64,000 nt of DNA. Source: Lineus longissimus (lineage: Eukaryota > Nemertea > Pilidiophora > Heteronemertea > Lineidae). Positions 32,572-45,245 of the stretch are shown here, one piece after another (position 1 is the stretch's first letter; each line of letters begins with the position of its first letter). The notes under the pieces were generated by a model, which was not told the origin of the DNA, made no database searches, and worked only from the letters and a program-made list of their open reading frames with translations. Location of the stretch: contig NC_088317.1 in the NCBI RefSeq assembly GCF_910592395.1, positions 14,510,001 through 14,574,000 of the forward strand, given 5' to 3'. The position numbers and the translations under genes are program-made.

Positions 32572-33682
32572 ACTGATATACATGATAAAGTAGCCTTCTT
32601 ATGCACAGAGGAATATTTCATTACCTAATGCACTAAGAAGTCATCTCTACCTACTGTTGAAGGAGTGAATGATTGGTGATCTGTACACAGTCTTCTTTTA
32701 TAGTTGAAAGTATGGTTTGATAAAGGATTTTAAAGACCTCTGCGCGCGTTATGATCTCGCAGGCATTTGCCTCATCTAGCATAAAAAGCAACACGCTACT
32801 CATACCGATCCACCATCGTTGTGCCTATATCCATCCTAGAAAGGAGGAGACTTTAGGACTGATATTCACCGCCGGCATGCACGCTATTGTGTTTACAGAA
32901 CGGTTAGTATTAGACCCATTCCCTAGACGATTAGAGATACATTCTGTTTAAGTCATACTGGCCATGGTTCTGCTAAAAAATATCGATAATGATAAGAGGA
33001 TCCATGTAAACAGACTGTGATTGTTTTTCTGTTAATCAGATATCGATCGAACACTATGAGTGAATGAAAAGAAATCAATATTAGAGGCATCATCATCTTA
33101 CATATCGTCTGAAGAATTTGTACAAAGTGTGCCAACATAAAGGGGTCTTGTCCGGGCCTTTTGCGTGAGGAAGTCCGATGGTTAAGAAATCGTTAGTCTT
33201 GTTTTGTATTTGTCAGTGTTTCTTAGGTCGAAATTTTCGGCTTTTAGAAGAGTCTTAGTTCAGAACTTCTTCAGATTAGTGAACGTGATAAGACATTCGT
33301 TTCAAGTCTCTTGCAACATATAAACACTACAGTTAAACCTTAACTAAGAATCGTACATGAATTTTGAAAATGGCAGCGACTCCTGGCCTAGGGTAACCTT
33401 CCTTTAACACTCGATGACCTTCCTTTAACACGACGCTCTTTAACACTACTGTCGTCATTACGTTGTAATTTATTGACCGAATCTCAACTTCTCGAAACTG
33501 ATGCATAATAATCAGTCTCTTGAATATGCTGCGTACTCAGTTGTTTTCAGATAGGCGTTGATCACAGCAGTTGCCGGTACATGTATGTAGTTAGGACATG
33601 TTTCCCAAACCCATTTGCACCATGTCTTCAGACCTGAGAGAGAGATTGATAAATCAAGTTGAAAAGCATGCCGAGAATCGGC

Positions 33683-35400
33683 CAGGCCTAAGCTAGCCTC
33701 TGTCCTGGGAAAGGATATCGTTTTTAATGTTGGACAGATTGTGTCGTTGGAGTCTTGTAACTATATACATGTTGTGCTCATGAGGTAATAAGGTTCTTAA
33801 AACATGAATTGAGTGTCTGGTTAGCAAACAAATGGCAAATAATCTTACGACTTTTGTGTGCACTAAAAAGGAACTGTAAAACTGTTGTTGTTCCATTGGT
33901 CTGCAACAAGTTACACGGCATGTACAGAATTAAAGAGAAAATGCCATTTCTGGTAACATCAATATACTATCACGGAGCTTGAGATGCCATAGTAGTATAT
34001 AATGCATACTTTTTGTTTGATAAGCAATTCCTTATCTACAAGTTTGAGAACGATAAATGGAGTGAGAACGATTTTCATGTCACTAAGCGGAATTTAGGAA
34101 TGGCTTCTTTACAAGAGGTATTTTTTGTTGCTTGGAGAAATATGTCAACATATGTATACATCGCAGGCAAATTAAAAAACTATATCGTTTGCGCTTATTC
34201 TGTTTGGCCCCGTGATAGAAATGGCGACTTTCCACAGGGAAAAACGACTATTGCTTTGTTAGATACATTTGGACGTAGAATTAGACATCCGATTCCTGCA
34301 AATGAGTTTGAGCAATTCAGAAAAATTGCAGATCGTAACCCTTTGTTAGATACACTTGGAAATAGTATAAGACATCTGATTCCTGCAAATGAGTTTGAGC
34401 AATTCAGAAAAATTGCAGATCGTAACCCTGCTTTCTATCGCGTGTTCGCCTGCGAGACAAATTTCCTGATTCGATGGTTAGGCCCGGATTTGGTCTTGTT
34501 TGTCAATCTGTATAGACTGAAAAGTCTGGGTTTCGTCTTGGAAAGGACCTTTATCAAGAAACTGTACAGCTGTAAATATAAATATATCGCGACCGTCTAC
34601 CAAGATTGCCATAACTTATTTGGATGCGAGATTGACGGAAGTTATTATTTTTTCACGCCACGCCCCACACCCGCGATAAGGTAAGAGGGGGTCGCTGCAG
34701 CCGGTGGTGTTGTGGCTTCACGATGGATTTCATGAATTACAGTACACATTTCGAACCGGTCCGTTAACTAACTCACAGCTTGATATTGACCTCTTACTAA
34801 AAGGCCTTAATTTTCGAGAAACTCATTTACTAAAAGTCCTTAATTTTCGAGGAACGCATTTTCAAAAGCCTAATTATCCAAGTAAGTGCAGTGAAAAGAT
34901 TGGTTCTGGTGGATTTATCATCAAATCGCTAATCTACAGGTTTTACGTATACACCAGCAACACGGGTAATCTGGTAGTTTGGTGGTGCCCTCACGTAAAA
35001 ATCGAAGTCTTCCAACTAGTTTGAATCCACATTCAATCGGCCAATGGCAAAATGTCATTGTGATAAATGATCGAAAGGGACTCTGGCTGATGGGAATATT
35101 ATATCTCGTTTTGCAGGAGGTATTTTGCACCTTTATCCTTACGTCATTAAAATTGCCGGAAATTTATCAAATATCAGTGATGTATTGAAAACACTCCAAT
35201 CTACAGCTAGTTTACTCCTGGCGCTCATTTAGACACACCACTAAAGTGGCCCGTCTTTTTCGCCGGCTTTGAAACATCAAGTTTAGTCGAGAAAAGTTAA
35301 CTGCTGAGTAACATTTGGTGGAAAATGCCTCGTTTGATGGTCAACTGTACCCACGATCATAAAAAAAACAGTAGTGTATGACTTCAATCCCCCTTAAATG
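33683..35400 (+). pseudogene. Gene P, unit 3 copy (longest, frameshifted)
   Basis: The protein-like reading begins near 33683 with VLGKDIVFNVGQIVSLESC, running to LMR and a donor-like AGGTAATA at about 33784. A second stretch covers 33735-34684, with one TGA near 33981, and contains MPFLVTSIYYHGA, DAIVVYNAYFLF, FLIYKFENDKW and VFFVAWRNMSTYVYIAGK. At 34681-34686 a short deletion shifts the frame, and 34704-35024 continues VLWLHDGFHELQYTF to VFQLV. A further frame to 35188 has GQWQNVIVINDRKGLWLMG. So this copy too is broken. It converges on gene M, whose exon 2 ends at 36773. Confidence 0.55.
34256..34429 (+). repeat. 87-bp in-frame tandem duplication in P
   Basis: Two copies of a 29-codon block, 34256-34342 and 34343-34429, share the stretch PANEFEQFRKIADRNP. 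The first half of each copy differs (LLDTFGRRIRHPI against LLDTLGNSIRHLI), so the duplication is not very recent. Confidence 0.85.
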
Positions 35401-36772
35401 TCATTTTGTGGTTTCAAACTACATGTACATATTATGCGACTACGTTTTGTTGAACTATACGTACATAACGGACGTGGATGAACGATGCCAACGAAAAATC
35501 TCCAGTCATTCGAAGTTAACTCGAAATTACATTGTGTCTTTTATATCTTTTTTTGACCGAAACTTTGCTAGTTTTAACGGGATTTTTCCTCGTATATTGA
35601 TACCGTGTAGGGGGTTGATGGTCACCTGTAATTAAAGTGCACATACATATACAAAAGTCAGGTCTACTCAGTTAATTGAATCTGAATGATTTCATATAAC
35701 AGCTATACCCGCCTATTTTACCCGCCGAATAGTGCTATAGGGGGAGCTTCGTGCTCGCTTTAGTGGCGTGTGGCAAGAAAATATCTGCCCCACAATACCA
35801 CCTTCACATACTTATTGCTCAAAACGGAGAACTTCTCAAAATAGTAAGTATGGCTGGACATTCTTTTTGTCAAAAGTATGAATGTATCATTTAACTGATG
35901 ACAAACTGCACTTCAATGATACATCGGAATAGAATCTGTAAATAAATGTATGAAAGTGACTTTAGGAAGGGAAAAACGCCTCAGCCAGATTTTACATAGA
36001 CGCACTTATTTGGCGTACTGTAATGGTAAAGGTTATGTCAATACGCACTTGCTGGTGTCTCTGTCGTCATTTTTACTCTTTCGATTATCATATCATGTTT
36101 TAGTAGTGCTTCCTTAACATATACCCGCTAAAGATGGACATCCTCTTTTCTAAGGACGTTGGTTTGGTCCAGAAGCGGTATTTCTGATCAATTTCCCCTT
36201 TGTAATCATGACGCCTCTTTATTAATGACATCTATTTTTTAGTAACAAGGGTGTTTTAATAGAGATGATAGCATGTGATCCAAATACACTTGTGGGGCGA
36301 AAAAAGGAGAGTTATAATGCACCGCCATATAGCAATGGTGGCGTGGCGTTACGTGTATGTCAAGACGAGATTGTTTTTAAAGTACATGTAGTAAATATTT
36401 TCGAAGAGATATAAAGATTTTTTCGTTGTTTTCTATGATAGGCCTTAAATAGAGACAGGAAAGGATTTTGAGTTTGTAAAAAAGCTCATAGAGGGTTTTT
36501 ATTTCCCTAAAAAAACTCAACGGGGTAAATATATAATTAAATGTTGGCTGAAAAAAACCCTTAAAGTTCTTTCAAGTCCTAAAACGTTTTTTTCTCGAGA
36601 GTATGTTGTTTCTCGGCTGGTAGCTTGAATTCAAAGAAACAATGAGCGAAACTTAAAGGATTGTTAAACAAGATGTAAGCTTCAAATGATTATAATGCTG
36701 TACGTTTTCGGAAACCTTGTGACAATTGGGACGAAGGTAAAATGGTAATACACCATTGGATAATCCATACAT
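35401..36772. other. Intergenic region P to M, unit 3
   Basis: This matches unit 1 positions 6421-7523 plus 10721-10952, without pogo insertion. It contains short plus- and minus-strand frames but no supported gene. Confidence 0.5.
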
Positions 36773-37816
36773 TTACACTGAATTAAACACCTCAAGATAT
36801 CTATAGACTTCCTCGCTCCTTTCTTCATCAACTTTTCTGACATCAGAAGCTGCAGGTAAAATAAAATCTCCATTCCCTGTCATTAAAATTGCTTCATCTT
36901 TACTTTTCTTATTACTGAGAGAGATGGGACTTTTGAATATAACATTAATTTTCTTATAAAATTTCTTTACACGCCCGATTATTCCTTCTGATGGGAAACA
37001 GAGAATTTGGAATAAGCTAAAATTGTTCATCATGCCATTGTGATGAAAGAAAACCAAAAACATATTTCTAAGTTTATAGAGGGCGCTGTGCATTTTACCA
37101 ACCCCCGATGTATAATATGCTGTACGCGTCAACTTCGCCTGCCACTTGGCTGATTTCCCCTTCCCCTTGTGGTAAATCGTAACAGTTACACAACCAGTAT
37201 ATCTCCTGTTAACGGCAATTATTCTCCCGTCTAAAGTGATGAAAATAAATGGAGTCTTTAGCTCTGGAAAGGCGGATCCATTTGAAAGCATTCCTGTTCC
37301 ATTACTCCATGTTAACGTGTACAACGTGAATGATAATGTAAGTTTCGAAATGAGACACCTAATAATTATGCCATTATGAAAACAGCTAGGATCATTGTGT
37401 GCTCTACAACGGTAACATGGATTGCCTTTCGAAATTATAATTTGGCCGAATAGTTTTCCGCTTAATGCGAAGAGAAACTTGTAAGCATAGACCTTGGGGT
37501 GGCCCCTCGGACCAACATGGGCCAAAAGTAACAATTTCATGTCATATATCACGTTAAAAATTCCGACATGTTCACTTAAAGCTGAAGTATTTTTCACAAG
37601 AAGATAGTCCCCTGTTTCCACTAATCTGTTGTAAACAAGTACGGATTTCAGTGTTACAAACGAATCGTCATGAAATGTGTGAATAAATACAATAGAACTC
37701 GTCTCATGGTCGTATAAATACGAAAACTTACTGCCGAACTCCAATATTGCGGAAGCTGGTGGTTTAAACAATATTTTCATAGAGCGTCTGTAGCTAATGT
37801 TTTTCGGTCTTGAATC
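36773..37816 (-). CDS. Gene M exon 2, unit 3 (intact)
   Basis: 347 codons are open with the same ends as the other copies. The acceptor tract is weaker here (TGTTTTATTTTAG). Distinct residues include SFVTLKSVLVYNRL, SFHNGIIIRCLISK and MMNNFSLFQIL. The Cys patch and glycosylation sequons are kept. Confidence 0.7.
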   Translation of the reverse strand, partial: DSRPKNISYRRSMKILFKPPASAILEFGSKFSYLYDHETSSIVFIHTFHDDSFVTLKSVLVYNRLVETGDYLLVKNTSALSEHVGIFNVIYDMKLLLLAHVGPRGHPKVYAYKFLFALSGKLFGQIIISKGNPCYRCRAHNDPSCFHNGIIIRCLISKLTLSFTLYTLTWSNGTGMLSNGSAFPELKTPFIFITLDGRIIAVNRRYTGCVTVTIYHKGKGKSAKWQAKLTRTAYYTSGVGKMHSALYKLRNMFLVFFHHNGMMNNFSLFQILCFPSEGIIGRVKKFYKKINVIFKSPISLSNKKSKDEAILMTGNGDFILPAASDVRKVDEERSEEVYRYLEVFNSV

Positions 37817-38447
37817 CTAAAATAAAACAGACTGGCAATGTCACGCACACTCAGTTTACTCGAATATACTTAGTACTTGTCTTGTGGGTGCCACTGAGCC
37901 TGTTAAACGCGAAGCTGGACATAATACGGTAGTAGCCTACATAAAACAGAACGGCAAGATATCTAGTAGACCTGGCTCAAAGCATTCCACCAGCAGTCAT
38001 TATAATCGGCCAGGCCCCAAAAGCCGTATATGTTTCTTTAGTAGCATGTATCTTTGAACTCGATCGACAAGTAGGGGAACCAGCCAGTGACTCGGCCGGA
38101 AGTCGAAGCCACGAGCTTAAACATGCTGTCGACACGTAACACTGCACCACTGGGGCTCAGTTTTGTTGTAACTTCACTTAGCACGGAGTATTTTGTCCCG
38201 ACCCCCCCCCCCCCCCTTCCCCATCGAGTTACTGATTTTGAAGGCCTACGCCGTTCGTCAAATATTTAAAATGGAAATTGAATTGCGTAAATGCGTACAG
38301 TGTACTTGATATAGTTTTCAACATTGCCGTTGTGTAGACAAATGTACAAATGCTGCAAATACCAAATTTCAACAAACTCGTATGCATCATAACAGTTACT
38401 GCTCTTTACGGCATTGTGTATCGGCGTAGTCTTCTAATGGTTATTAC

Positions 38448-38729
38448 CTGAAGTTGATGCATCTGATATCCCATCGAGGTCTTCACCTCCTCCTTCTCCA
38501 TACACGTTCCCTTCTTTGAGCTGATTTGACAGATCATTTTTCTGTATCTTGGCAGTGAGTTCACGGTCGCACAACTGATCGTCATCAAACAGAGGAAAAA
38601 ACACTCGAAGAACGAATCCCGGTTATTATTTTGAAACAGTGGTTCAACTATTTCTCTGTCAATGATTAACCTTTTAAAATGGAAATCCTTAATTTGTTTC
38701 ATTATTCTATTTTCTATTGAGGTTCTCAA
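38448..38729 (-). CDS. Gene M exon 1, unit 3
   Basis: The donor CTTCAG then GTAATA lies at 38447, phase 0. The frame is open from MRTSIENRIMKQIKDF through the hydrophobic FFLCLMTISCATVNS segment. The intron is 631 bp. A run of Cs (38202-38216) lies in the intron. Confidence 0.6.
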
Positions 38730-39273
38730 ACGTTATTTGAAAACGTAAACTAAAGTTCAGGTACACAGTATTGTAACTGCTCAATTTCAGACTTTTCACA
38801 GAACTACACACATTGTCCTTACCACTTCCTCTGCAACTATTGTGAACATAGGACTTGTCCTAAGTGTTGCCGTCGGGATTTGAAACCATTTGGTGAACAA
38901 AGATAAGCGCTGCTGAATTTCATGAAATATGTATCCGTCATATCTCTCTGCTAGACAAACATTGCCCCAAATAGGAAACAATTTCAATTTCAGTTTCAAT
39001 TTATTCTGTATTGATACCATGTGGTTATTACAGAGGTGAATAAGCAAGATAAACAATGTACAGTATGAAATGTATGAAAATAAACATATAGATATAATTA
39101 CAGAGATAAAAGGAGAATCATGTTTTAAACATGATACACCCAAGTGCATATACCAACTTAGAATCACACGCTGTATCACCGAATGTCCAATCGTATTTCG
39201 AGGTGAATAAGCAAGATAAACAATGTACAGTATGAAATGTATGCAAATAAACATATAGATATAATTACAGAGA
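38730..39273. other. Upstream flank of M, unit 3, with local duplication
   Basis: About 80 bp (AGGTGAATAAGCAAGATAAAC to ATTACAGAGATA) occur at about 39034-39110 and again at 39199-39273, the second running straight into the microsatellite. Confidence 0.6.
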
Positions 39274-39543
<270 letters not shown>

Positions 39544-39665
39544 CATTACCGGCGGCGTAACCCTATTGGATTTTTGCCGGAGGTATGGAGTCCACTCTGG
39601 GCTACTGTCCACCTATGTGGGATCTTTTACTTGCCCTGGCATAGACACTCAGGTACAAGGGACAA
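39544..39665. other. Short non-array segment next to the microsatellite
   Basis: About 120 bp (ACCGGCGGCGTAACCCTATT to CAGGTACAAGGGACAAGG) not found in other units. It is probably a small microsatellite-linked mobile repeat brought in with the (ATC)n. Confidence 0.5.
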
Positions 39666-41696
39666 GGTACAATCGTATTTATTGTAAGATTAGGTTTGGG
39701 GTAGCTACATCCTTGAGTGCATGCAATTGTGGCAACGCATGTCGTAGTGTTTAGTCATAACATGAGACACTGCACTCGCACTCGTGGAACAGCGTCGTGT
39801 TATTTCATATTGAATGGATAACCCGCCTACTCTTGTAACAGGCCAAGTTGCTGTAAATCAAGAAGCACTGCTAATACTGGATCCACTACCCAATAAGATG
39901 CTAAGCCCAACAATACCCGATTTCTAATACGGCCTCGATGGGTCGAGCCTAAACAACCGGGAATAATAGTAGGCCTTTCGCAGCCATAAAAGTGGTGGGA
40001 CAGCTTGTTTTCGTTTCTTCCAATTGGTCTTTAGTAGAATCTAATAAGCGAATTAAAATTGTAGAAGGAGGCTGTCGGTTTTGACTCGACGAGGCATTTT
40101 TTATAACATCGATCTAGTACCTGAGAAATCCGTAAGGGGCGCGTTACCAATAACTCTTCTAAAATGAAGGTAAAATATGTATCACATGATCGTAAATTTT
40201 TAAAAGATGACAGTATGTATATAAATGATGCGCAAACATAGACCAGAGGAAGAGCGAGAGTATTCTTGAACCTTATAGCAGTGACTATTTGGGTCATCGA
40301 AACTTCTTTGATTTATCAATGCTAGCTTATTCCAGTCTTAGGTTTTTACCGGGTCAAACAAAACTCCTCATATTTAAAAGAGGGTCAGATCCGTGAGGGA
40401 GCCCCTCTTCAAGGTGCGTGATCACACTAAGACCTATATAGCCTGGGGATCACTATCCTAAAATTATCAATTTGAGAACCAAATCTCCCCTTTCGTTTGC
40501 CCATTTCTGCTGGATCGCAATGAATTGTGCACAACTGCATGTCGGTCGCTTTTCTCATCGGTGAAAACATATTTTTATGCTGCAAATTTGGCCAAGTCGA
40601 AAAGCAATGGCTATTCTTTGACCTCATGTCCAAATACTTATGCACTATCAAGTGGTTTACTCAATAGGGATCAGCAAATTTAATCATAGTAGCCATAAAG
40701 ACGAGACAAGAAAAAGAGCTCATTTCGTCACTGTGCAACGCTGCACTGTGACTAACGAGTACTTCCTCGAGCCGCGACAAGTGGCATGTCATCAAGTCGC
40801 CACACGGAGGCCTCAGTTGGAATATGTAAAACCATGCGATTATAAAAAATCATGATAGAAATTGTTGTATCTGGTATCAAACAAATAAAGGGAAGCATCG
40901 GGCTACATGTTGGACGAAATTAAATGCAAAGCCATTTAGCAAATGTCGAGACAGTTAGAAAATATTGCATCAATTGTTCAACCTGAATTGTTCGCAACTT
41001 AACGGGGAATTCGCAATTGCTTCATCAAAATTGTTTTGACTAACGTATAGAGAATTAAACTTGCTACCAGGTGTAGATGCGCCTAATTTAATCTCGGCAA
41101 TGTGATACTTTTTTAAAGATCCTCTTCCCACTTTTTTATGCCTTGTTGCTTTTCCAGCGCAAATCAGATCGGTGTCTTCGAGGAGAGGCTGACATGGACT
41201 TGTCGAGGTCATTTCTCTAGAAATTTATATCGGCATTAAAAGGAACACGAATTTGGCAGTTAATACCGGAACACCCCTGGTCTCCGTCCAGCACTGTAAG
41301 TATGACCAGTGAGCCTGCAGTTTGTCACATTTGCTAATTTTCTAGTTGAATCGTTAGCCTGGTTCAAAACTTAAACAACACTGCAGCGGATTTGGTGTCA
41401 AAGCAAGGTGATATTCATCCGCATTGGAACTACGTCAAGGAGTTCCCTGATAACTTTGAAGCATCGTTTTGAGATAGGATTTCGTGTGGCAACCTACTGC
41501 AATTGTTACAGTCTCCTGTAACAGTACAATATTTACAAGATTATTGGAAGATTCTCCGTAAAGATTAATTTTATTATGTACTCGTACATCTGTACGTGAA
41601 TGAATAAGATCCTAACTAGGAGTCCTTCTAGACGATTTTCTACCTAGGAACTTCAAACTTCAAATACATGTACCTCTAGAGAAGTTTACATACTAT
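39666..41696. other. Module B, unit 3
   Basis: This is array-conserved, with the same minus frames as unit 2 (40031-40297 and 40427-40651) and the plus frame 40640-40855. It also keeps the empty site of the composite element (near 39952). Function is unknown. Confidence 0.45.
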
Positions 41697-41701
41697 ATGG
41701 C

Positions 41702-42333
41702 TGTTACAATCCAAACTCTATTGACTATTTTACAATTCTATTCTACGGACTTTGTGTTACGTGAACTCTAATTTGTGTTACGTGTCGGGTAATACATACC
41801 GCGCGCAGGGAGCATAGGGGCAGACTGATAAATAACACCGAGAAGGCCGCACGAGACTTTGGAAAGTAGGCAGAATGAAGGCGGAGTCCTGAAGTCCGAG
41901 CAAGCTGAAGGCAGGGGTGCCGCGACGTGAGAAAGCCGAACAAAAGCTCCATGAGGAGGTCGAACGGAAGCTGTGCTAACAGGGACGAATCGCTGGGTCA
42001 CGAGACGAGCACGGAGAGAAACGAACGTAAGATACAACTTGTATGAATGATTCGAGGAATCACGAGGCGTCAAGTCTGTGTGCGTGCTGAGGTAATGCAA
42101 TTCGAAATTAGTGAAACAATTGAAACCGTAAAGTCTGCTCCCATCGCGAGAACTTATGTCGACACGCGCCGCTACTCAGTTAAAGTCATTTACAATACCC
42201 GTATATATGTTATTTTGTGAATTAAACTTGTATATTTTATTTCCTTTGAAAACCTCGTTCAATTCCTTTATACACTGCATCGATCTAGTGCACAACGCGA
42301 CAACCCACGGAACTCACCTAAGAGTTCCTAACA
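41702..42333 (+). repeat. 5' LTR of Gmr1-like element
   Basis: It starts TGTTACAATCC and ends CCTAACA. Compared by eye with the 3' LTR it has about a dozen substitutions and no length change. The ORFs on both strands in it are not genes. Confidence 0.93.
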
Positions 42334-42347
42334 TGGTACCAGAAGTA
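42334..42347 (+). promoter_or_regulatory. Primer-binding site
   Basis: TGGTACCAGAAGTA follows the 5' LTR directly and resembles the TGGTANCAGA binding sites for initiator-Met tRNA. Confidence 0.5.
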
Positions 42348-42582
42348 AAAACTGTGCCAAAGATTCACTATAAAAGTGTGTGAGGATTGAACCAAGTCTT
42401 CTTTCTCTCTCGCCAATCTATATTTCCACTATAGCAGAAGCTTTAAAAAAAACTCCACAGAAAGACTTAAAGTCTTACTTACGCAACGTTCAATTAACCC
42501 AGAAGGTATGGAACGAACCGAAATGTTGTCCACCCTCGCGCAGATCATTGAGCAAGAAGAAAACATGTAAGGTAAACCGGTC

Positions 42583-43843
42583 ATGGCTCAGGCAGAAGAG
42601 GCCAACGTTGGACAAAAACTATCCGCTGACGCGCTGTTGAAATTAGAAATGGAGAAAATGCGCCTTGAATTCGAGCTAAAAAAGGCTGACTCTGAACGTC
42701 GCGAACGCAAAAAGCGTGACCAACATGATCGTGACCGCGAAATGCGCGAGCTTGACCTTGAACGTGAAAAATACGAACGTGACGAACGTGACCGTCAACG
42801 TGCGCACGAACTAGAACTGAAGAAGCTTGAAATTGAAGCTTCAGGGACAGGTCACGGGACCATAGCAGAACCGACACGAGACAACAAGCGGGGACCGATA
42901 CCCCCCAAGTTCAAAGAAGGCGACGACGTTGAAATTTATGTGTTGACGTTTGAACGCCTTGCAAAAGCAAATAACTGGCCCGAAGACTCTTGGGCACCGC
43001 GGTTGGCTGCTTTGTTGACGGGACGTGCCCGTGACGCATACTCGCGGATGAACATTGACTTGATCGGCGAATACCAGGCTGTTCGCCGAGCCATCTTGGA
43101 ACGTTACGAATTAAACGGTGAACACTACCGTGACAAAGTTTCGTAATACATACAAGAAGTATGACGAAACGTACCGTGAATGGTCCGTGAAACTGGATAG
43201 TTTTCTAGAACGTTGGCTAGAATACTACGAAGTCGACACTTTCGACAAGCTCAAAGAGCGTATTGTCATGGAGCAAATGCTGAACAACACTCCTCCAGAG
43301 CTAAATTTTTAGTTACGTGACCGCGAGCCCGACAGCGTTGAAAACTTGACCATATTGGCTGACTTTTATTACCAAACACGGGCCAAAAAACGCCCTGCTC
43401 GTGACAGTGGACGATATGAAAAAAACAGACATGACCAGAAAACCGACATGATTGAGGCAACTAATCCAGTAAATAAGTCCGACCCGGGGGTTGGCGCAGA
43501 ACGGAAATCCGTGGGCTCCGACATTAGTACTAGGCATAATGACGGTTACTTCAAAGGAAGAACGGCATCCTCTAATTTGACTTGTCTGGATTGCGGGGGC
43601 AAAGGTCATTACGCAATAAATTGTACTGCTCAGAAGAAAACAGGTTTCTTGTGTATGAGTCCGTCAAGGCCAGGTTATGGTGGTTGTGATCAGTTTGAAG
43701 TGAATGGGTATTTGAACAACCAACCTGTGACTTTCTTGATTGACACGGGTTGTAATTTGTCATTGGTGAATGCAGAATTGGTACATTCCAAAGTTGATGG
43801 TTACAGGTCAACCAGCATCATGTTGGCTAACGGTAGTAAATAA
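42583..43843 (+). pseudogene. gag: Gmr1-like gag and protease (frameshift and stops)
   Basis: The first frame (42583-43146) has a long charged coiled-coil (RRERKKRDQHDRDREMRELD) and then a capsid-like segment (WAPRLAALLTGRARDAY). A frameshift near 43130 leads to YREWSVKLDSFLERWLEYY, a TAG at 43310-43312 interrupts it, and the same frame goes on to a CCHC knuckle (CLDCGGKGHYAINC) and the protease site FLIDTGCNLSLVN before a TAA at 43841-43843. The protease is thus cut soon after its active site. Confidence 0.85.
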
Positions 43844-44051
43844 GATGTGCCGTTAATCGAGGTTGAGTTGTCTGGTCCTGCTGGTTCCGGGAATGTGTCG
43901 TTGGTGTCATGCCGAATTTGCCTGTAGACGTGCTGGCAGGTCATGATTTGTTCCATTTGCTATATGAGTCAACCAGCCGTGAAATCAAACCCATTGCTTT
44001 CAGTGTTACAACTAGGTCTAAAGCTGCTCAGGAAGAACAGCGAGAAGCTAA

Positions 44052-45245
44052 GTGATTGAGCAACAGGGCAGGCAACGACCTGTGATGAAGGACGTTTTCG
44101 ACCCCGAAGAACCTCGTACTTCAGTATGTGACATGGTCGACTCGGATAGCGAGAATAGAGAGGTTCCGTCTTTACCTCCTGTTGTTGACATAGACAAAGA
44201 TATTGATACTTCTACTCTTTGCTCTGTTAGTTCTGAACACCTTGACAAATTGCAAAAGTCAGATCCTACTTTGCCTAAGGTTTTGGGGAAGGCCCATCAA
44301 AACACTAAATACGCAAAAGGAGGTTACCAGTTCAAGGATAAATTGCTATTTCGTCGGGTAATAGATGACGCAACCGGCCGCACAATTGATCAGTTAATTG
44401 TTCCACAGTCCATGCGGGAAAAGGTCCTTCATACTGCGCATTCAATTCCTATAGCGGGTCACCTGGGCATGGGAAAGACTCGTTAGCGTCTATTGATGCA
44501 TTTATATTGGCCTGGTTTGTATGGTGCTGTTAGAGACTACTGTGGGTCGTGTCCTGAGTGTCAGAAAACGTGTCGTTTGATGACTAGTGACAGAGCGAAA
44601 CTGATTAGGGTTCCGATCATTGAAAAACCTTTCAGTAAGATTGCCATTGATATTTTTGGCCTATTGTCCCGAACAAAATCTGGTAAAAGGTATATACTCA
44701 CGGTGTGTGATTACGCCACATGGTATCTAGAGGCTTATGCTTTCCGAGATGCAACTGCAGAGACAGTTGCAGAGTCACTGATTGATTTGTTTTCAAAGGT
44801 TGGTATCCCGGATTAAATAGTTTCGGATCAGGGTACAAATTTCTTGTCCAACTTGGTTTCACAGTTATGTAGTAAGTTACATATCAAGAAGATGACATGT
44901 TCTCCGTACCACCAACAGATTAATGGTCTTGTGGAAAGATTTCATGGCTGTCTTAAGCTAATGCTTCAAAAGTTTGCCGGTGATAATCCTAAAGAATGGG
45001 ATAAAATGCTGCCTTATTTGTTGTTTGCACACCGAGAGGTTCCAGAGGCTAGTTTAGGTTTTAGCCCATTCGAGTTATTGTACGGGTACCAGGTTCGTGG
45101 GCCATTGCCACTCTTGAAGGAATCGTGGGCTGATGAATGTTCTAGTGATCAAAATGTTGTTGAATATGTTCTAGATATAAGGCAAAGACTTCAGGAAATG
45201 ACTGAGTTTGTTCGGGAAAATCTTGAGAAACACAAGATAAGATGA
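44052..45245 (+). pseudogene. Gmr1-like integrase (two in-frame stops)
   Basis: The zinc-binding part (HSIPIAGHLG, CGSCPECQK) is split by a TAG at 44484-44486. The catalytic core has IAIDIFGLL, VSDQGTNFL and NGLVERFHG for D, D and E, and is split by a TAA at 44814-44816 just before the second Asp. A frame change near 45240 leads into KTWYDAHARDRELKVG and GPFKVTRKVSDVDYE to YHVNLLKQL, the usual Gypsy integrase C-terminus. This domain lies before RT, unlike most Ty3/Gypsy elements. Confidence 0.88.

Larger units (their letters stand above)
16232..32940 (+). repeat. Array unit 2 (with DIRS-type concatemer and composite element)
   Basis: This is the second tandem copy. It contains P and M homologues and module B, but P is cut short by a 1.4-kb deletion at 16968. 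The tyrosine-recombinase concatemer (19992-28229) and the composite element (28547-29981) are inserted in module B. Without them about 7.0 kb remain. Confidence 0.9.

Noticed and set aside
41743-42100. 69-aa and 110-aa minus-strand ORFs, repeated at 47067-47424
   Set aside because: They lie wholly within the two LTRs and show no protein-like features.
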